NCBI GenBank assembly: GCA_026706075.1
Contig: JAPOZM010000114.1
Coordinates: forward strand, 17,051 to 81,050
Length of the DNA: 64,000 nt
Direction: 5' to 3'
Source of the DNA: Gemmatimonadaceae bacterium
GTDB lineage: Bacteria > Latescibacterota > UBA2968 > UBA8231
Notes under the pieces: generated by a model
What the model saw: the letters and a program-made list of their open reading frames with translations, nothing else
What the model was told of the DNA's origin: nothing
The model's database searches: none
Part shown: positions 42,549 to 50,864 of the stretch, piece by piece
How the letters are laid out: each line of letters begins with the position of its first letter
Numbering within the stretch: position 1 is the stretch's first letter
Made by a program: the position numbers and the translations under genes

Positions 42549-45002
42549 ATGGTCGACATCGGCTACTTCGCCCTGTGCCTGTCGCTGGCGGCGGGCGGGT
42601 ACGCGGCGCTTGCGTCAATCCTCGGGGCGCACCGCAACCACGAAGGCCTGATCCGCTCCGGTGAGAACGCCGCCCTGGCCGTTTGCGGCCTGTACACGGT
42701 CTCGGTTGCGGGGTTGTGGTACGCGATCCTGACGCACGACTTCGAGGTCCAGTACGTGGCCGAGAACACGAACCGGGCCCAGCCCCTCCAGTACGTGGTC
42801 GCTTCGCTGTGGGGAGGGCAGAACGGGTCGATCCTGTTCTGGGGCTGGATCCTGTCGCTGTACACCGCCGCCGTGGTACTCCTCAACCGCCACCGCTACC
42901 GGGCCCTGATGCCCTACACGATCGCCGTTCTCGGCGCCTCCTGTTTCTTCTTCGCCCTGTTGAACATCTACGCCGCCGACCCCTTCCGGCGGCTGCCCTT
43001 CACGCCTCTCGACGGCAGCGGCCTGAACCCCATCCTCCAGCACCCCTACATGGCCATCCATCCCCCGATGTTGTACGCGGGCATGGTGGGCATGACCGTC
43101 CCCTTCGCCTTCGGCATCGCCGCCTTGGCCTCGAGGCGCCTCGACAACTCCTGGCTGTACGCGATGCGCCGGTGGCTGCTGATCCCCTGGATGTTCCTCG
43201 GCGCCGGGCTCCTGCTCGGTGGCAAATGGGCCTACGTCGAGCTGGGCTGGGGGGGCTACTGGGGCTGGGACCCCGTGGAGAACGCCTCGCTGATGCCCTG
43301 GCTGGCCGCCACTGCGCTGCTGCACTCGGTGATGATCCAGGAGCGCAAGGGCATGCTCAAGGTCTGGAACATGGTGCTCCTTTTCTTCACCTTCGGCATG
43401 ACGATCTTCGGCACCTTCCTCACCCGCTCCGGCATCGTCTCCTCCGTCCACGCCTTCGCCCAGTCGAACGTCGGTCCCTACTTCGTCGCCTTTCTGGCGC
43501 TGATCATCGCCGGTTCCGCCGCTCTGCTGGTGACCCGCCTGGACCACCTCAAGGCGGAGCACCGGCTCGAGTCCTTCGCCTCCCGCGAGAGCGCCTTCCT
43601 GCTCAACAACTGGATCCTGCTCGCCCTGCTCTTCGCCGTCCTCTGGGGAACCCTCTTTCCGGTGATCTCCGAGGCGTTCACGGGCGACAAGATCACCGTG
43701 GGGGCGCCCTTCTTCGACCGGGTGAGCGTACCCATGGGCCTGGTGCTGCTCTTCCTCACGGGCGCCGGCCCCCTATTCGCCTGGCGGCGAACGTCGATGG
43801 AGAGCCTCCGCCGCAATTTCGGGATTCCCGGCGTCTGCGGACTCTTCGCTCTCGGCCTTGCGGCGGCCCTCGGTGTACGCGGACTCTACCCCCTCGTGTC
43901 CCTGACCTTGTGCGGTTTCGTCGCCGGCTCCGTGGCCTTCGAGTTCGCCCGGGGCATCGCCGCCCGGCAGCGGACCTCACGGGAAACCCTCCTGACCGCC
44001 GGGGCCCGCCTGCTGGCCAAGAGCCGACGGCGCTACGGGGGCTACCTCGTCCACGTCTCCATCGTGCTGCTTTTCGTCGGCTTCACCGGCAAGGCCTTCA
44101 CCAGCGAGCGGGAGGTCGTCCTCGAGCCCGGCGAGTCGACCCGGATCGGCGAGTACACGGCCACGCTGGAGACCCTGGCCTTCGGCGACGACCCCAACCG
44201 GTCGGTGCAGGCAGCCGCCGTCGGCCTCGAGCGCGACGGGCGCTTTCTGGCCACCCTCGTGCCGGAGCGCCACTTCTACAAGACCGCCGAGCAGAACACC
44301 ACCGAGGTCGCCATCTACTCGCGCTGGCTCGAGGACTTCTACCTCATTCTGGTGGGTCCTTCCTCGGACTTGGGCTCTGCCAAGTTCCAGATCTACCTCA
44401 ACCCCCTCGTGGCATGCGTCTGGTTGGGGGCGGCTTTGCTCGTGGTCAGCGCTCTGTGGACGATGTGGCCGTCGGCGCGCGACCGGCGCATGGCCCGCCT
44501 CGACCGGGACACCTCGCGCACTCAGACGGGAGATGATCCTCGTCGCGGGGGGGGCGCTGCTCCGGCGGTCATCCTCCTGTGCCTGACCGCCCTCTGCGCC
44601 CCGGCCCGAGCGGCTCCGCCGCCGGCGCAGGTCAAGGCCATGGCCGCGGACCTCGTCTGCCTGTGCGGTACCTGCAACCGCGAGTCCCTGGCCACCTGCC
44701 TGTGCCAATTCGCCATCGCCGAGCGGGAGAGCATCGCCCTCCGGCTGGAGGAGGGTCAGGGCCGCGAGGAGATCGTTGCTGCCTACGTAGAGCGCTTCGG
44801 TCCCATGGGGCTGGCCAATCCGCCCGAGGGCTACGGCTTCGTGTGGGTCATCCCCTTCCTGGTGCTCGCCGGGGGCGCCCTCGGCGTTCGCCGGATCCTC
44901 TCCCGCTGGCGGCGGGGCAGCCCCCCGGAAGCCCCCGCGCGCAGCCGGCCATCGCCCTTGGACGAGCAGTTGCGGCGGGAGCTGGACGGCTTCGAGGGCT
45001 GA
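42549..45002 (+). CDS. ccmF: Fusion of CcmF (haem lyase) with a CcmH-type thiol domain
   Basis: The 817-residue protein is CcmF over its first about 650 residues: many membrane segments, conserved periplasmic histidines, and the WWD motif WGGYWGWDPVENAS (about residues 234-247). A short linker with a new hydrophobic segment (VILLCLTALCAP) then leads to a CcmH-like domain, with C704, C706, C709, C717 and C719 in the LVCLCGTCN...CLC pattern and a following membrane anchor. CcmF and CcmH are normally separate genes. The reading frame is continuous, so a fusion is clear. It would attach haem to apocytochrome thiols kept reduced by the CcmH part. CcmE is 10 bases upstream. Confidence 0.9.
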   Translation: MVDIGYFALCLSLAAGGYAALASILGAHRNHEGLIRSGENAALAVCGLYTVSVAGLWYAILTHDFEVQYVAENTNRAQPLQYVVASLWGGQNGSILFWGWILSLYTAAVVLLNRHRYRALMPYTIAVLGASCFFFALLNIYAADPFRRLPFTPLDGSGLNPILQHPYMAIHPPMLYAGMVGMTVPFAFGIAALASRRLDNSWLYAMRRWLLIPWMFLGAGLLLGGKWAYVELGWGGYWGWDPVENASLMPWLAATALLHSVMIQERKGMLKVWNMVLLFFTFGMTIFGTFLTRSGIVSSVHAFAQSNVGPYFVAFLALIIAGSAALLVTRLDHLKAEHRLESFASRESAFLLNNWILLALLFAVLWGTLFPVISEAFTGDKITVGAPFFDRVSVPMGLVLLFLTGAGPLFAWRRTSMESLRRNFGIPGVCGLFALGLAAALGVRGLYPLVSLTLCGFVAGSVAFEFARGIAARQRTSRETLLTAGARLLAKSRRRYGGYLVHVSIVLLFVGFTGKAFTSEREVVLEPGESTRIGEYTATLETLAFGDDPNRSVQAAAVGLERDGRFLATLVPERHFYKTAEQNTTEVAIYSRWLEDFYLILVGPSSDLGSAKFQIYLNPLVACVWLGAALLVVSALWTMWPSARDRRMARLDRDTSRTQTGDDPRRGGGAAPAVILLCLTALCAPARAAPPPAQVKAMAADLVCLCGTCNRESLATCLCQFAIAERESIALRLEEGQGREEIVAAYVERFGPMGLANPPEGYGFVWVIPFLVLAGGALGVRRILSRWRRGSPPEAPARSRPSPLDEQLRRELDGFEG

Positions 45003-45008
45003 ACCGCG

Positions 45009-45482
45009 GTGAGCCTCGTCATCCCCTTCGTCTGCCTGGCCCTGCTAGTCGTCTTCGTCGCCGCCGTGGTCCAGCCGGTACTGGCCGCTCCCCTGTCCTG
45101 GCGCCGCCAGACGGGCAGCGCCCTCCGGCGCCTGGAGCTCACCGAGCGCAAGGAGCAGCTCTACGCCTCGATCAAGGAGCTCGAGTTCGACCACCGGGTG
45201 GGCAAGATCTCGCAGGACGACCACGACTCCCTCCGGGCAGAGCTGGAGTCCCAGGCCGTCGAGGTCCTGTCCGGGCTCCACCTGCTCGATGCTCAGGATC
45301 CGGACCGGGGCCTGCACCAGCGCATCGAGGAGGACGTCAGAGTCCTGGCCGCCGACAGGGAGGCAGCCCGGCCGCGCGCGGATTCCGGCTCCTGTCCCGA
45401 CTGCGGCCGGGCTCGGGGACCAGGGCACCGATTCTGTCCGGACTGCGGCTTTCGGCTGGGCGATCCCTCCCCGGCCACATGA
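45009..45482 (+). CDS. Membrane-anchored coiled-coil protein with C-terminal zinc ribbon, ccm operon
   Basis: The 157-residue product begins at a GTG 6 bases after the CcmF-CcmH stop. It has one N-terminal membrane segment (VIPFVCLALLVVFVAAVV), a helical region (RKEQLYASIKELEFDHRVG) and a C-terminal CPDCG...CPDCG zinc ribbon. The N-terminal part recalls CcmI, the apocytochrome chaperone, which is otherwise absent here, but the zinc ribbon is not part of CcmI. It may be a divergent accessory factor. The stop overlaps the next start (ATGA). Confidence 0.65.
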   Translation: MSLVIPFVCLALLVVFVAAVVQPVLAAPLSWRRQTGSALRRLELTERKEQLYASIKELEFDHRVGKISQDDHDSLRAELESQAVEVLSGLHLLDAQDPDRGLHQRIEEDVRVLAADREAARPRADSGSCPDCGRARGPGHRFCPDCGFRLGDPSPAT

Positions 45483-46621
45483 CACGGCTCCTCCGTCCAT
45501 GGCCGGTCGCGGTCCTGTCCGCCCTGGCGGCGGGCATGTCGGCACCGGTCTCCGCGGCAACAGTGAGGGGATACGTCCTGGACGTGCTTCGAGACGAGCG
45601 CGTGCCCGGCGTCGAAGTCGCCTTCCTGGTCCCGGACGAAGGCGGGGGAGTCACCGAGATCGCCCGGCGCACCACCGACGAGACCGGCGGCTTTTCCTTC
45701 GCCGCCCCCTTTCTGTCGGCGGGCACCCCCTTCGCCCTCACCGCCTACTACCGCGATCTGGAGTACGGCACCCGGAACCTGGTGGTGGGCAACCAGGACC
45801 GGGTGATTCTCGAGGTCTACGAAGGCACCGACGACCCCTCCGGCATCCATGTCGCCGCGCATCACCTGTTCCTCTCGGTGAGGGAGCGAGGTCTCGAGGT
45901 CTTGCAGCTGGTGGAAGCGGAGAACCACGGATCGGCCACCTTTGTGGGCCGCCTGGCAGGGGAGGAGCGCCGGGTGCTCGAGCTGGCACTGCCCGCGGGC
46001 CATCTCGGCCTGCAGGCTCACGCCGGAGCCATCGTGCGCGCCGGGCCGACCCGGGCCTTCGACTCGCGGCCTCTGCCTCCGGGCTCGACCCAGGCCGCCT
46101 TTACCTTCCAGCTGCCCGCGGCGGCCTTGGAGAGCAACGGCTACGAGCACACCGTCATCTACCCGACGGATCGCCTGGAGCTGTTTCTGCAACCTCCGGA
46201 GATCTCCCTCGGCGCGCCTTTCCAAGCCCTGGGCCGAGTCACCATCCAGGATCGGGAATACGGCCACTTCCGTCTTGAGGGCCTGGCCCCCGGCCGCACC
46301 GTAACTGTGCCGCTGCCGATCCCGAGACCGCTGCGCTGGGCCCTGAAGTGGGCCACTTTGGCCCTCGTGCCGGTGGCTCTGGTCACCGTCGCCGGCCTGG
46401 CCCGGACGACGGCCGGACCCACGGAGACGCCCGGCCTGACCGCGGAGGATCGCGAGGGGCTGGAGCAGCGGCGGCAGGAGCTGCTGGCCGAACTGTCACA
46501 ACTCGACCCCGTTCGAGATCTCTCGCAAGGGCAGGACTCACCGACCCGGCCGCGGCATCTGGTCATGGTCGAGGCCGTCGAGGTCTACCGGCGTCTCGGC
46601 CTGGACGCCGAGGACGCCTGA
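45479..46621 (+). CDS. Membrane-associated carboxypeptidase-regulatory-like/CnaB-type protein in ccm operon
   Basis: The 380-residue product has a signal peptide (core AVLSALAAGMSAPVSA), a beta-sandwich domain (VRGYVLDVLRDERVPGVEVAF, as in CnaB/CarboxypepD_reg-like folds) and a long periplasmic beta region. A late membrane segment (LKWATLALVPVALVTVAGLA) is followed by a cytoplasmic helical tail. No cysteine pair for thiol chemistry is seen. Its place inside the operon, overlapping its neighbour by 4 bases and 8 bases before ccmA, argues for a role in cytochrome c assembly, but no function is known to me. Confidence 0.65.
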   Translation: MTRLLRPWPVAVLSALAAGMSAPVSAATVRGYVLDVLRDERVPGVEVAFLVPDEGGGVTEIARRTTDETGGFSFAAPFLSAGTPFALTAYYRDLEYGTRNLVVGNQDRVILEVYEGTDDPSGIHVAAHHLFLSVRERGLEVLQLVEAENHGSATFVGRLAGEERRVLELALPAGHLGLQAHAGAIVRAGPTRAFDSRPLPPGSTQAAFTFQLPAAALESNGYEHTVIYPTDRLELFLQPPEISLGAPFQALGRVTIQDREYGHFRLEGLAPGRTVTVPLPIPRPLRWALKWATLALVPVALVTVAGLARTTAGPTETPGLTAEDREGLEQRRQELLAELSQLDPVRDLSQGQDSPTRPRHLVMVEAVEVYRRLGLDAEDA

Positions 46622-46629
46622 GACTCACC

Positions 46630-47325
46630 GTGCTGCTCCGCGTGGAAGAGCTGCGCAAGCACTACGGCAGCACGGTCGCCCTCGACGGGGTCGACCTGAC
46701 CGTCGACCCCGGCACCCACCTGCTGCTGGCCGGGGCCAACGGCGCCGGCAAGACCACCTTGCTGCGCTTGCTGACCGGCTTGACGGCCCCGTCTGCCGGC
46801 CTTGTGCGGATCGACGGGGAGGACCCGCGGCGGTCACGGTTGCGGCAGCGGCTGGGACTGCTCTCCCACCAGACGCAGCTCTACGACGATCTGACGGTGA
46901 GGGAGAACCTGCGTTTCTTCGCCCGCCTCTACGGAGCGCCGCCCGGCGCCGCCGATGCCGCCCTCGATGGAGTGGGCCTGGCCGGGCGGGCCGACACCCG
47001 AGTCGGCGTTCTGTCGCGAGGCCTGCAGCAACGGGCCGCCCTGGCGCGCGCCACCCTTCACGCCCCCGAGGTACTGCTTCTGGACGAGCCCTTCACCGGT
47101 CTCGACGGAGCCGCCTCCACAGCGGTGGCGGCGAGTCTGAGCGAGCGCGCCGCCTCTGCCGAATACTCCACCGTGGTCGTGACCCACAGGGTCGATCAGG
47201 TGGCCGCCACCACCAACCGCGTGGTCGTGCTCCGCCAAGGCCGCGTGGCCCTGGACGCCGGGTGGTCCGGCGACGGCAGGGCCCTGCAGGCCTTTTGCGA
47301 CCCCCACCTGGAAGACCCGCCGTGA
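46630..47325 (+). CDS. ccmA: Haem exporter ATP-binding protein CcmA
   Basis: The 231-residue ABC ATPase has Walker A GANGAGKTT (about residues 35-43), an atypical signature LSRGLQQR and Walker B VLLLDEPF. The SRGLQQR variant is typical of CcmA. It powers release of holo-CcmE through the CcmABCD complex. The start is GTG 46630, and the stop overlaps ccmB by 4 bases (GTGA). Confidence 0.92.
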   Translation: MLLRVEELRKHYGSTVALDGVDLTVDPGTHLLLAGANGAGKTTLLRLLTGLTAPSAGLVRIDGEDPRRSRLRQRLGLLSHQTQLYDDLTVRENLRFFARLYGAPPGAADAALDGVGLAGRADTRVGVLSRGLQQRAALARATLHAPEVLLLDEPFTGLDGAASTAVAASLSERAASAEYSTVVVTHRVDQVAATTNRVVVLRQGRVALDAGWSGDGRALQAFCDPHLEDPP

Positions 47326-48032
47326 GGCTGCCCGGGACCGTGGGACACGCCTGGATCCTGCTGCGCAAGGACCTGTCCGCCGAGTGGCGAACCAGGGAGC
47401 GGCTGAGCCCGATGGTCTTCTTCGTGCTCCTGGTGATGCTGGTCTTCAACTTCAGCTTCGAGCTGGGAGGCGCGGCCCTGTGGGAAATCGGCCCCGGCGT
47501 GTTGTGGTCGTGCTTCGTCTTCGCGAGCCTCTTCGGGCTGCAGCGCACCTTCGTCAACGAGACCCGCAACGGCTGCCTCGACGCATTGCTCGCGGCGCCG
47601 GTGGAGCGGAGATCGCTCTACCTGGCCAAGATGGGAGGAAACGTGCTGTTCCTCCTGGGCGTGCAGGTGCTCACCTTGCCCTTCTTCGGCCTCTTCTTTA
47701 ACCTCAGCTTGGGCCCCTACCTCCTGCCGATCGCCGTCATCTTCGTGCTTGGATCCGCCTGCGTGGCATCCGTGGGCACCTTGTTCGCCGCCATGGCCGG
47801 GCACTCTCGCCTGCGGGAGCTGCTGCTGCCGCTGCTCCTGCTTCCCATCCTCCTCCCGGCGCTGATTTCCTGCGTGGCGGCAACCGGCGCCGTCCTGGCA
47901 TCGGTCGCGCCGGGTCGGACCGAAGCGCTGTGGCCGGAGGAGCTGACCGTCCACGTGGCCATGCTGGCTCTATTCGCCATGGTCTTCACCGCCCTTGCGC
48001 TGATGCTCTTCGACTTCGTCATCGAAGAGTGA
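47322..48032 (+). CDS. ccmB: Haem exporter permease CcmB
   Basis: The 236-residue membrane protein has about six hydrophobic segments and the CcmB hallmarks: ILLRKDLSAEWRTRERLSPM near the N-terminus, then GPGVLW and NETRNGCLDALLAAPVERR. It partners with CcmA. The start is the GTG overlapping the ccmA stop. ccmC follows 15 bases later. Confidence 0.92.
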   Translation: MRLPGTVGHAWILLRKDLSAEWRTRERLSPMVFFVLLVMLVFNFSFELGGAALWEIGPGVLWSCFVFASLFGLQRTFVNETRNGCLDALLAAPVERRSLYLAKMGGNVLFLLGVQVLTLPFFGLFFNLSLGPYLLPIAVIFVLGSACVASVGTLFAAMAGHSRLRELLLPLLLLPILLPALISCVAATGAVLASVAPGRTEALWPEELTVHVAMLALFAMVFTALALMLFDFVIEE

Positions 48033-48047
48033 GTCCTGACCCAGTCC

Positions 48048-48749
48048 ATGGACGCGAGCCACCCGCCTCGATACTCCGGGCTCCTCGGCCTGGCCGCCAC
48101 CGTCCTGATGATGGCGGCCGTAGCCGCGGTGTTCCTCTACGCGCCGGACGACAACAACCCGCAGATGGGCGGTGCCTGGCCGTGGTTGCAGCGCATCTTC
48201 TACTTCCATGTCTCCGCCGCCCTCTCTGCCGGGCTGGCGTACTTCCTGGTCTTTCTCGGCAGTCTTCTCTACCTGATCAGTCGCCGCGACCAATGGGACC
48301 GCTTCGCCGGCGTCAGCGCCGAACTAGGGGTGATGTTCTCCCTCTTCGTCCTCGTCAGCGGCCCCTTGTGGGCCAAACCTGTCTGGGGGGTGTTCTGGCG
48401 GTGGGAACCCCGGCTGACCACGATGCTGGTCACCTTCACCACCTACGTCGTCTATCTGATGGTGCGCTCCTACGCCGAGCCCGGAGAACGGAGCCAGCGC
48501 TTCGCCGCGGTCTTCGGCATCGTCGCTTTCGTCAATGTCCCTCTCGTGCACCTCTCCGTCCACATGTGGTCCGCGGCGCAGCAGCTCCATCCGCCGGGGA
48601 TCGAGCTGGGGCCGGCCATGTCTCACACCAAGTATCTCTGCTACGCCGCCTTCGGCTGCCTGTTCCTGCATCTCATGCGGCTGCGCCTCAGCCAGGAGCG
48701 GCTGGCCGCCCGCCTGCGCCAGTTCCTGCGTCAAGCAGGGGCCGGCTGA
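48048..48749 (+). CDS. ccmC: Haem delivery protein CcmC
   Basis: The 233-residue protein has six membrane segments and the tryptophan-rich haem-handling motif WGVFWRWEPRLTTM (usual WGxxWxWDxRLT), with glutamate in place of aspartate. The external histidines, in QRIFYFHVS and NVPLVHLSVHMW, are in place. It transfers haem to CcmE. The E-for-D change is conservative and probably tolerated. Confidence 0.92.
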   Translation: MDASHPPRYSGLLGLAATVLMMAAVAAVFLYAPDDNNPQMGGAWPWLQRIFYFHVSAALSAGLAYFLVFLGSLLYLISRRDQWDRFAGVSAELGVMFSLFVLVSGPLWAKPVWGVFWRWEPRLTTMLVTFTTYVVYLMVRSYAEPGERSQRFAAVFGIVAFVNVPLVHLSVHMWSAAQQLHPPGIELGPAMSHTKYLCYAAFGCLFLHLMRLRLSQERLAARLRQFLRQAGAG

Positions 48750-48767
48750 ACACGAAGGAGGGATCGC

Positions 48768-48956
48768 ATGGAGACCACCGGCCTCATCCACCTGGGCACA
48801 GCCTACGGTGCCTTTTTCCTCCTGCTGGCCTTCTACGTGAACCGTCTCCGGCTGAGGGACCGCGAGTTGTGGCGCCGCCTGCAGGAGCTGGAGGATCACC
48901 TGGATAGAGCGGGGGACGGCCCCGGACGCCCGCCGGATGCTCCGGCGCATCTCTAA
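48768..48956 (+). CDS. ccmD: CcmD-like small membrane protein
   Basis: A 62-residue product follows a strong AAGGAGG site. It has one membrane segment (YGAFFLLLAFYVNRL) and a charged helix, as CcmD has. CcmD binds CcmC and helps release holo-CcmE. Sequence similarity is weak because the family is short, but length, topology and position after ccmC agree. Confidence 0.75.
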   Translation: METTGLIHLGTAYGAFFLLLAFYVNRLRLRDRELWRRLQELEDHLDRAGDGPGRPPDAPAHL

Positions 48957-48980
48957 TATCCATAGGCACTTACGCTTGAA

Positions 48981-49010
48981 TTGACAGTGCTTTTTGGGGC
49001 ATCCTATATT
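48981..49010 (+). promoter_or_regulatory. Near-consensus sigma-70 promoter
   Basis: TTGACA at 48981-48986 and TATATT at 49005-49010 are 18 bases apart. The -35 box is perfect and the -10 box matches five of six. It lies in the 92-base gap after ccmD and would drive the bifunctional-nuclease gene at 49049. Confidence 0.75.
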
Positions 49011-49048
49011 GACGCCTCCTTCCCACGATGCAGGTCGGAGATTGAACC

Positions 49049-49627
49049 ATGGTTGAAATGGAAGTTCACCAGGTTCAGGTATCCTCCCGGGCCTACCAGC
49101 GCGTCCTCCTGCGAGCCAAGGAGGGTGTCGGCAACCTCCACATCGTCATCGGACCTGCCGAGGCGCGGGCCATCTCCCTCGCGCATCGCGGCCAGGAGGC
49201 CCCGAGGCCTCTGAGCTACGACATGGCCAGGTCGTTGTTGGATGAGGCCGGCGCCAGCATCCGGCAGGTGGCCATCACCAGTCTTCAGGACGGCATCTAC
49301 TACGCCGAGATCCACCTCGCCGACGACGAGGGGGGTGAGCACGTAGTCGACTCGCGCCCGTCCGACGCCATCGCCCTTGCGCTGCGCACCGGCGCTCCGA
49401 TCTTTGCCGACGAGAGTGTTCTCAATGAGGGGGAGGCCTCGGTCGACGGCGAGACGGGGGACACCGGCCAGCCGCAGTGCCTGGTCAGCCTCGAAGAGCT
49501 CCTCGCCGACTCCGAGCCCGGCATGACGGAGAAGCAGCAACTGGAGAAACGGCTTCGCATGGCCATCGCCGAAGAGGCCTACGAGGAGGCGGCGCGTTTG
49601 CGGGACCATCTGAATGCAATCCCATGA
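49049..49627 (+). CDS. Bifunctional nuclease (DUF151) family protein with UVR motif, copy 1
   Basis: The 192-residue product has a DUF151 domain at about residues 1-135 (VDSRPSDAIALALRTGAPIF is the family signature) and a UvrB/UvrC-type helical hairpin at the end (KQQLEKRLRMAIAEEAYEEAARLRD). Proteins of this family are described as nucleases acting on DNA and RNA. A GGAG site lies 9 bases before ATG 49049, and a near-consensus promoter is just upstream. A paralogue starts 37 bases after the stop. Confidence 0.9.
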   Translation: MVEMEVHQVQVSSRAYQRVLLRAKEGVGNLHIVIGPAEARAISLAHRGQEAPRPLSYDMARSLLDEAGASIRQVAITSLQDGIYYAEIHLADDEGGEHVVDSRPSDAIALALRTGAPIFADESVLNEGEASVDGETGDTGQPQCLVSLEELLADSEPGMTEKQQLEKRLRMAIAEEAYEEAARLRDHLNAIP

Positions 49628-49664
49628 CGGGCATCTGAGGAGGCCACACGACGAGGCTCGATCC

Positions 49665-50342
49665 ATGACGGAGAATCGGAGCAGACCCCGCAGGGTGCTC
49701 GTCGAGATGAGGGTCCTCAAAGTCAGCCCCTACCTGCGCGCCGAACAGCCATTGATGTGGCTGTGCGAGAAGGATTCGCCCCAGCCCCGGTTGCTGCCGA
49801 TCGCCGTTGGCGAGTTCGAGGCCGCGGCGATCCAGATGCAATTGAGTGGCGACCGGCCTCTGCGGCCGATTCCCCACGACCTGCTCGCATCGCTTCTCGG
49901 GGAACTGACTGTCCCGGTCCGCCGCGTGGTCATCCATTCCGTTCAGGGCCAAGCCTTCGTTGCGTCGACCGTGGTCGAGCGAGGTGGCCGCCTGCGAGAG
50001 CTCGATTGCCGGCCTTCCGATGGTGTGGCCCTGGCGTTGCGCACCGATGCTCCCGTCTACATCACGCGCGAGTTGCTCGATCTCGCCAGCCTCTCCTCGG
50101 CCCCCGATGGCGCCGACCCGGAGCGCACCATGTCACGCTTCTACGAGGTCGACCCGCAGATCCTGGGCGACCGCGCACAGGCCGATGCCGCCGTGGCAAG
50201 GACCGCTCCTGTCATGGACAAAGAGGGGAACCGTCTCGCCGAACTGAAGCACCGGCTCCATCAGGCCGTGATCCGCGAGGACTACGAGAAGGCCGCCCTC
50301 CTGCGCGACGAGATCGAGCGCGTCCGGAGCGCCCGACCCTGA
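49665..50342 (+). CDS. Bifunctional nuclease (DUF151) family protein with UVR motif, copy 2
   Basis: The 225-residue protein has the same domain order as the gene before it: a DUF151 core (CRPSDGVALALRTDAPVYI) and a C-terminal UVR hairpin (LAELKHRLHQAVIREDYEKAALLRD). It is divergent enough to be an old duplication. ATG 49665 is chosen over the ATG at 49614, which would add an unconserved arginine-rich lead. The pair is often seen as neighbours in bacterial genomes. Confidence 0.88.
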   Translation: MTENRSRPRRVLVEMRVLKVSPYLRAEQPLMWLCEKDSPQPRLLPIAVGEFEAAAIQMQLSGDRPLRPIPHDLLASLLGELTVPVRRVVIHSVQGQAFVASTVVERGGRLRELDCRPSDGVALALRTDAPVYITRELLDLASLSSAPDGADPERTMSRFYEVDPQILGDRAQADAAVARTAPVMDKEGNRLAELKHRLHQAVIREDYEKAALLRDEIERVRSARP

Positions 50343-50362
50343 GCCTCCGGAGAGGCTGGACG

Positions 50363-50830
50363 GTGAGTCGGCGCACATCGGCCCTTTGCTGGCTCGGCCT
50401 GTCTCTGCTGCTCGCCTGTGCCGAGGAGCCGGATCTCCGTTTCGCCAGTCCCGCTTCCACATTTTCCGCCTATCGTGATGCCTTGTCTCGGGGAGATGGG
50501 GATGCGGCCTGGGCCTGCCTGAGCCAGAGCCACCGGGATCGTGATCTCGGCGGCGACTTGGCGGCCTGGCGGAAGGTGATCCTCGGCGAAGAGGGCCGCC
50601 AGTTGGCACGGGAGGTTGCCCGGCGAGAAATCTCGGAGGAACGGCGCATCAACGAGCGCGTTGCCTACCTCCAGTTCGATCGGTCGACCGTTCCGGAAGG
50701 CGAGGGCCCCTTCTACTATTTCCTGCGAGATCCGGATGGCTGGAAGATCACGGTGCACACCGACAGCCTGTTTCGAGCGGAGCTGGAGGCGGCCATCGAG
50801 AACGGGCAGTTCCGCCTGAACGCTCGCTGA
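50363..50830 (+). CDS. Small predicted lipoprotein, NTF2-like
   Basis: The 155-residue product starts at GTG 50363 after a GGAGAGG site. A signal peptide ends in the lipobox LLLAC. The mature part, about 135 residues, begins with a PASTFSAYRDALSRGDGDAAWACLS helix pair typical of small SnoaL/NTF2-like or DUF4878 proteins, and ends in beta strands (GPFYYFLRDPDGWKITV). No catalytic residues are evident. It is 20 bases downstream of the second nuclease gene and 34 bases before the glycosyltransferase. Confidence 0.6.
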   Translation: MSRRTSALCWLGLSLLLACAEEPDLRFASPASTFSAYRDALSRGDGDAAWACLSQSHRDRDLGGDLAAWRKVILGEEGRQLAREVARREISEERRINERVAYLQFDRSTVPEGEGPFYYFLRDPDGWKITVHTDSLFRAELEAAIENGQFRLNAR

Positions 50831-50864
50831 CCGCGCGCTCCGGGACCTGCCCCGGCGGCTCCCC

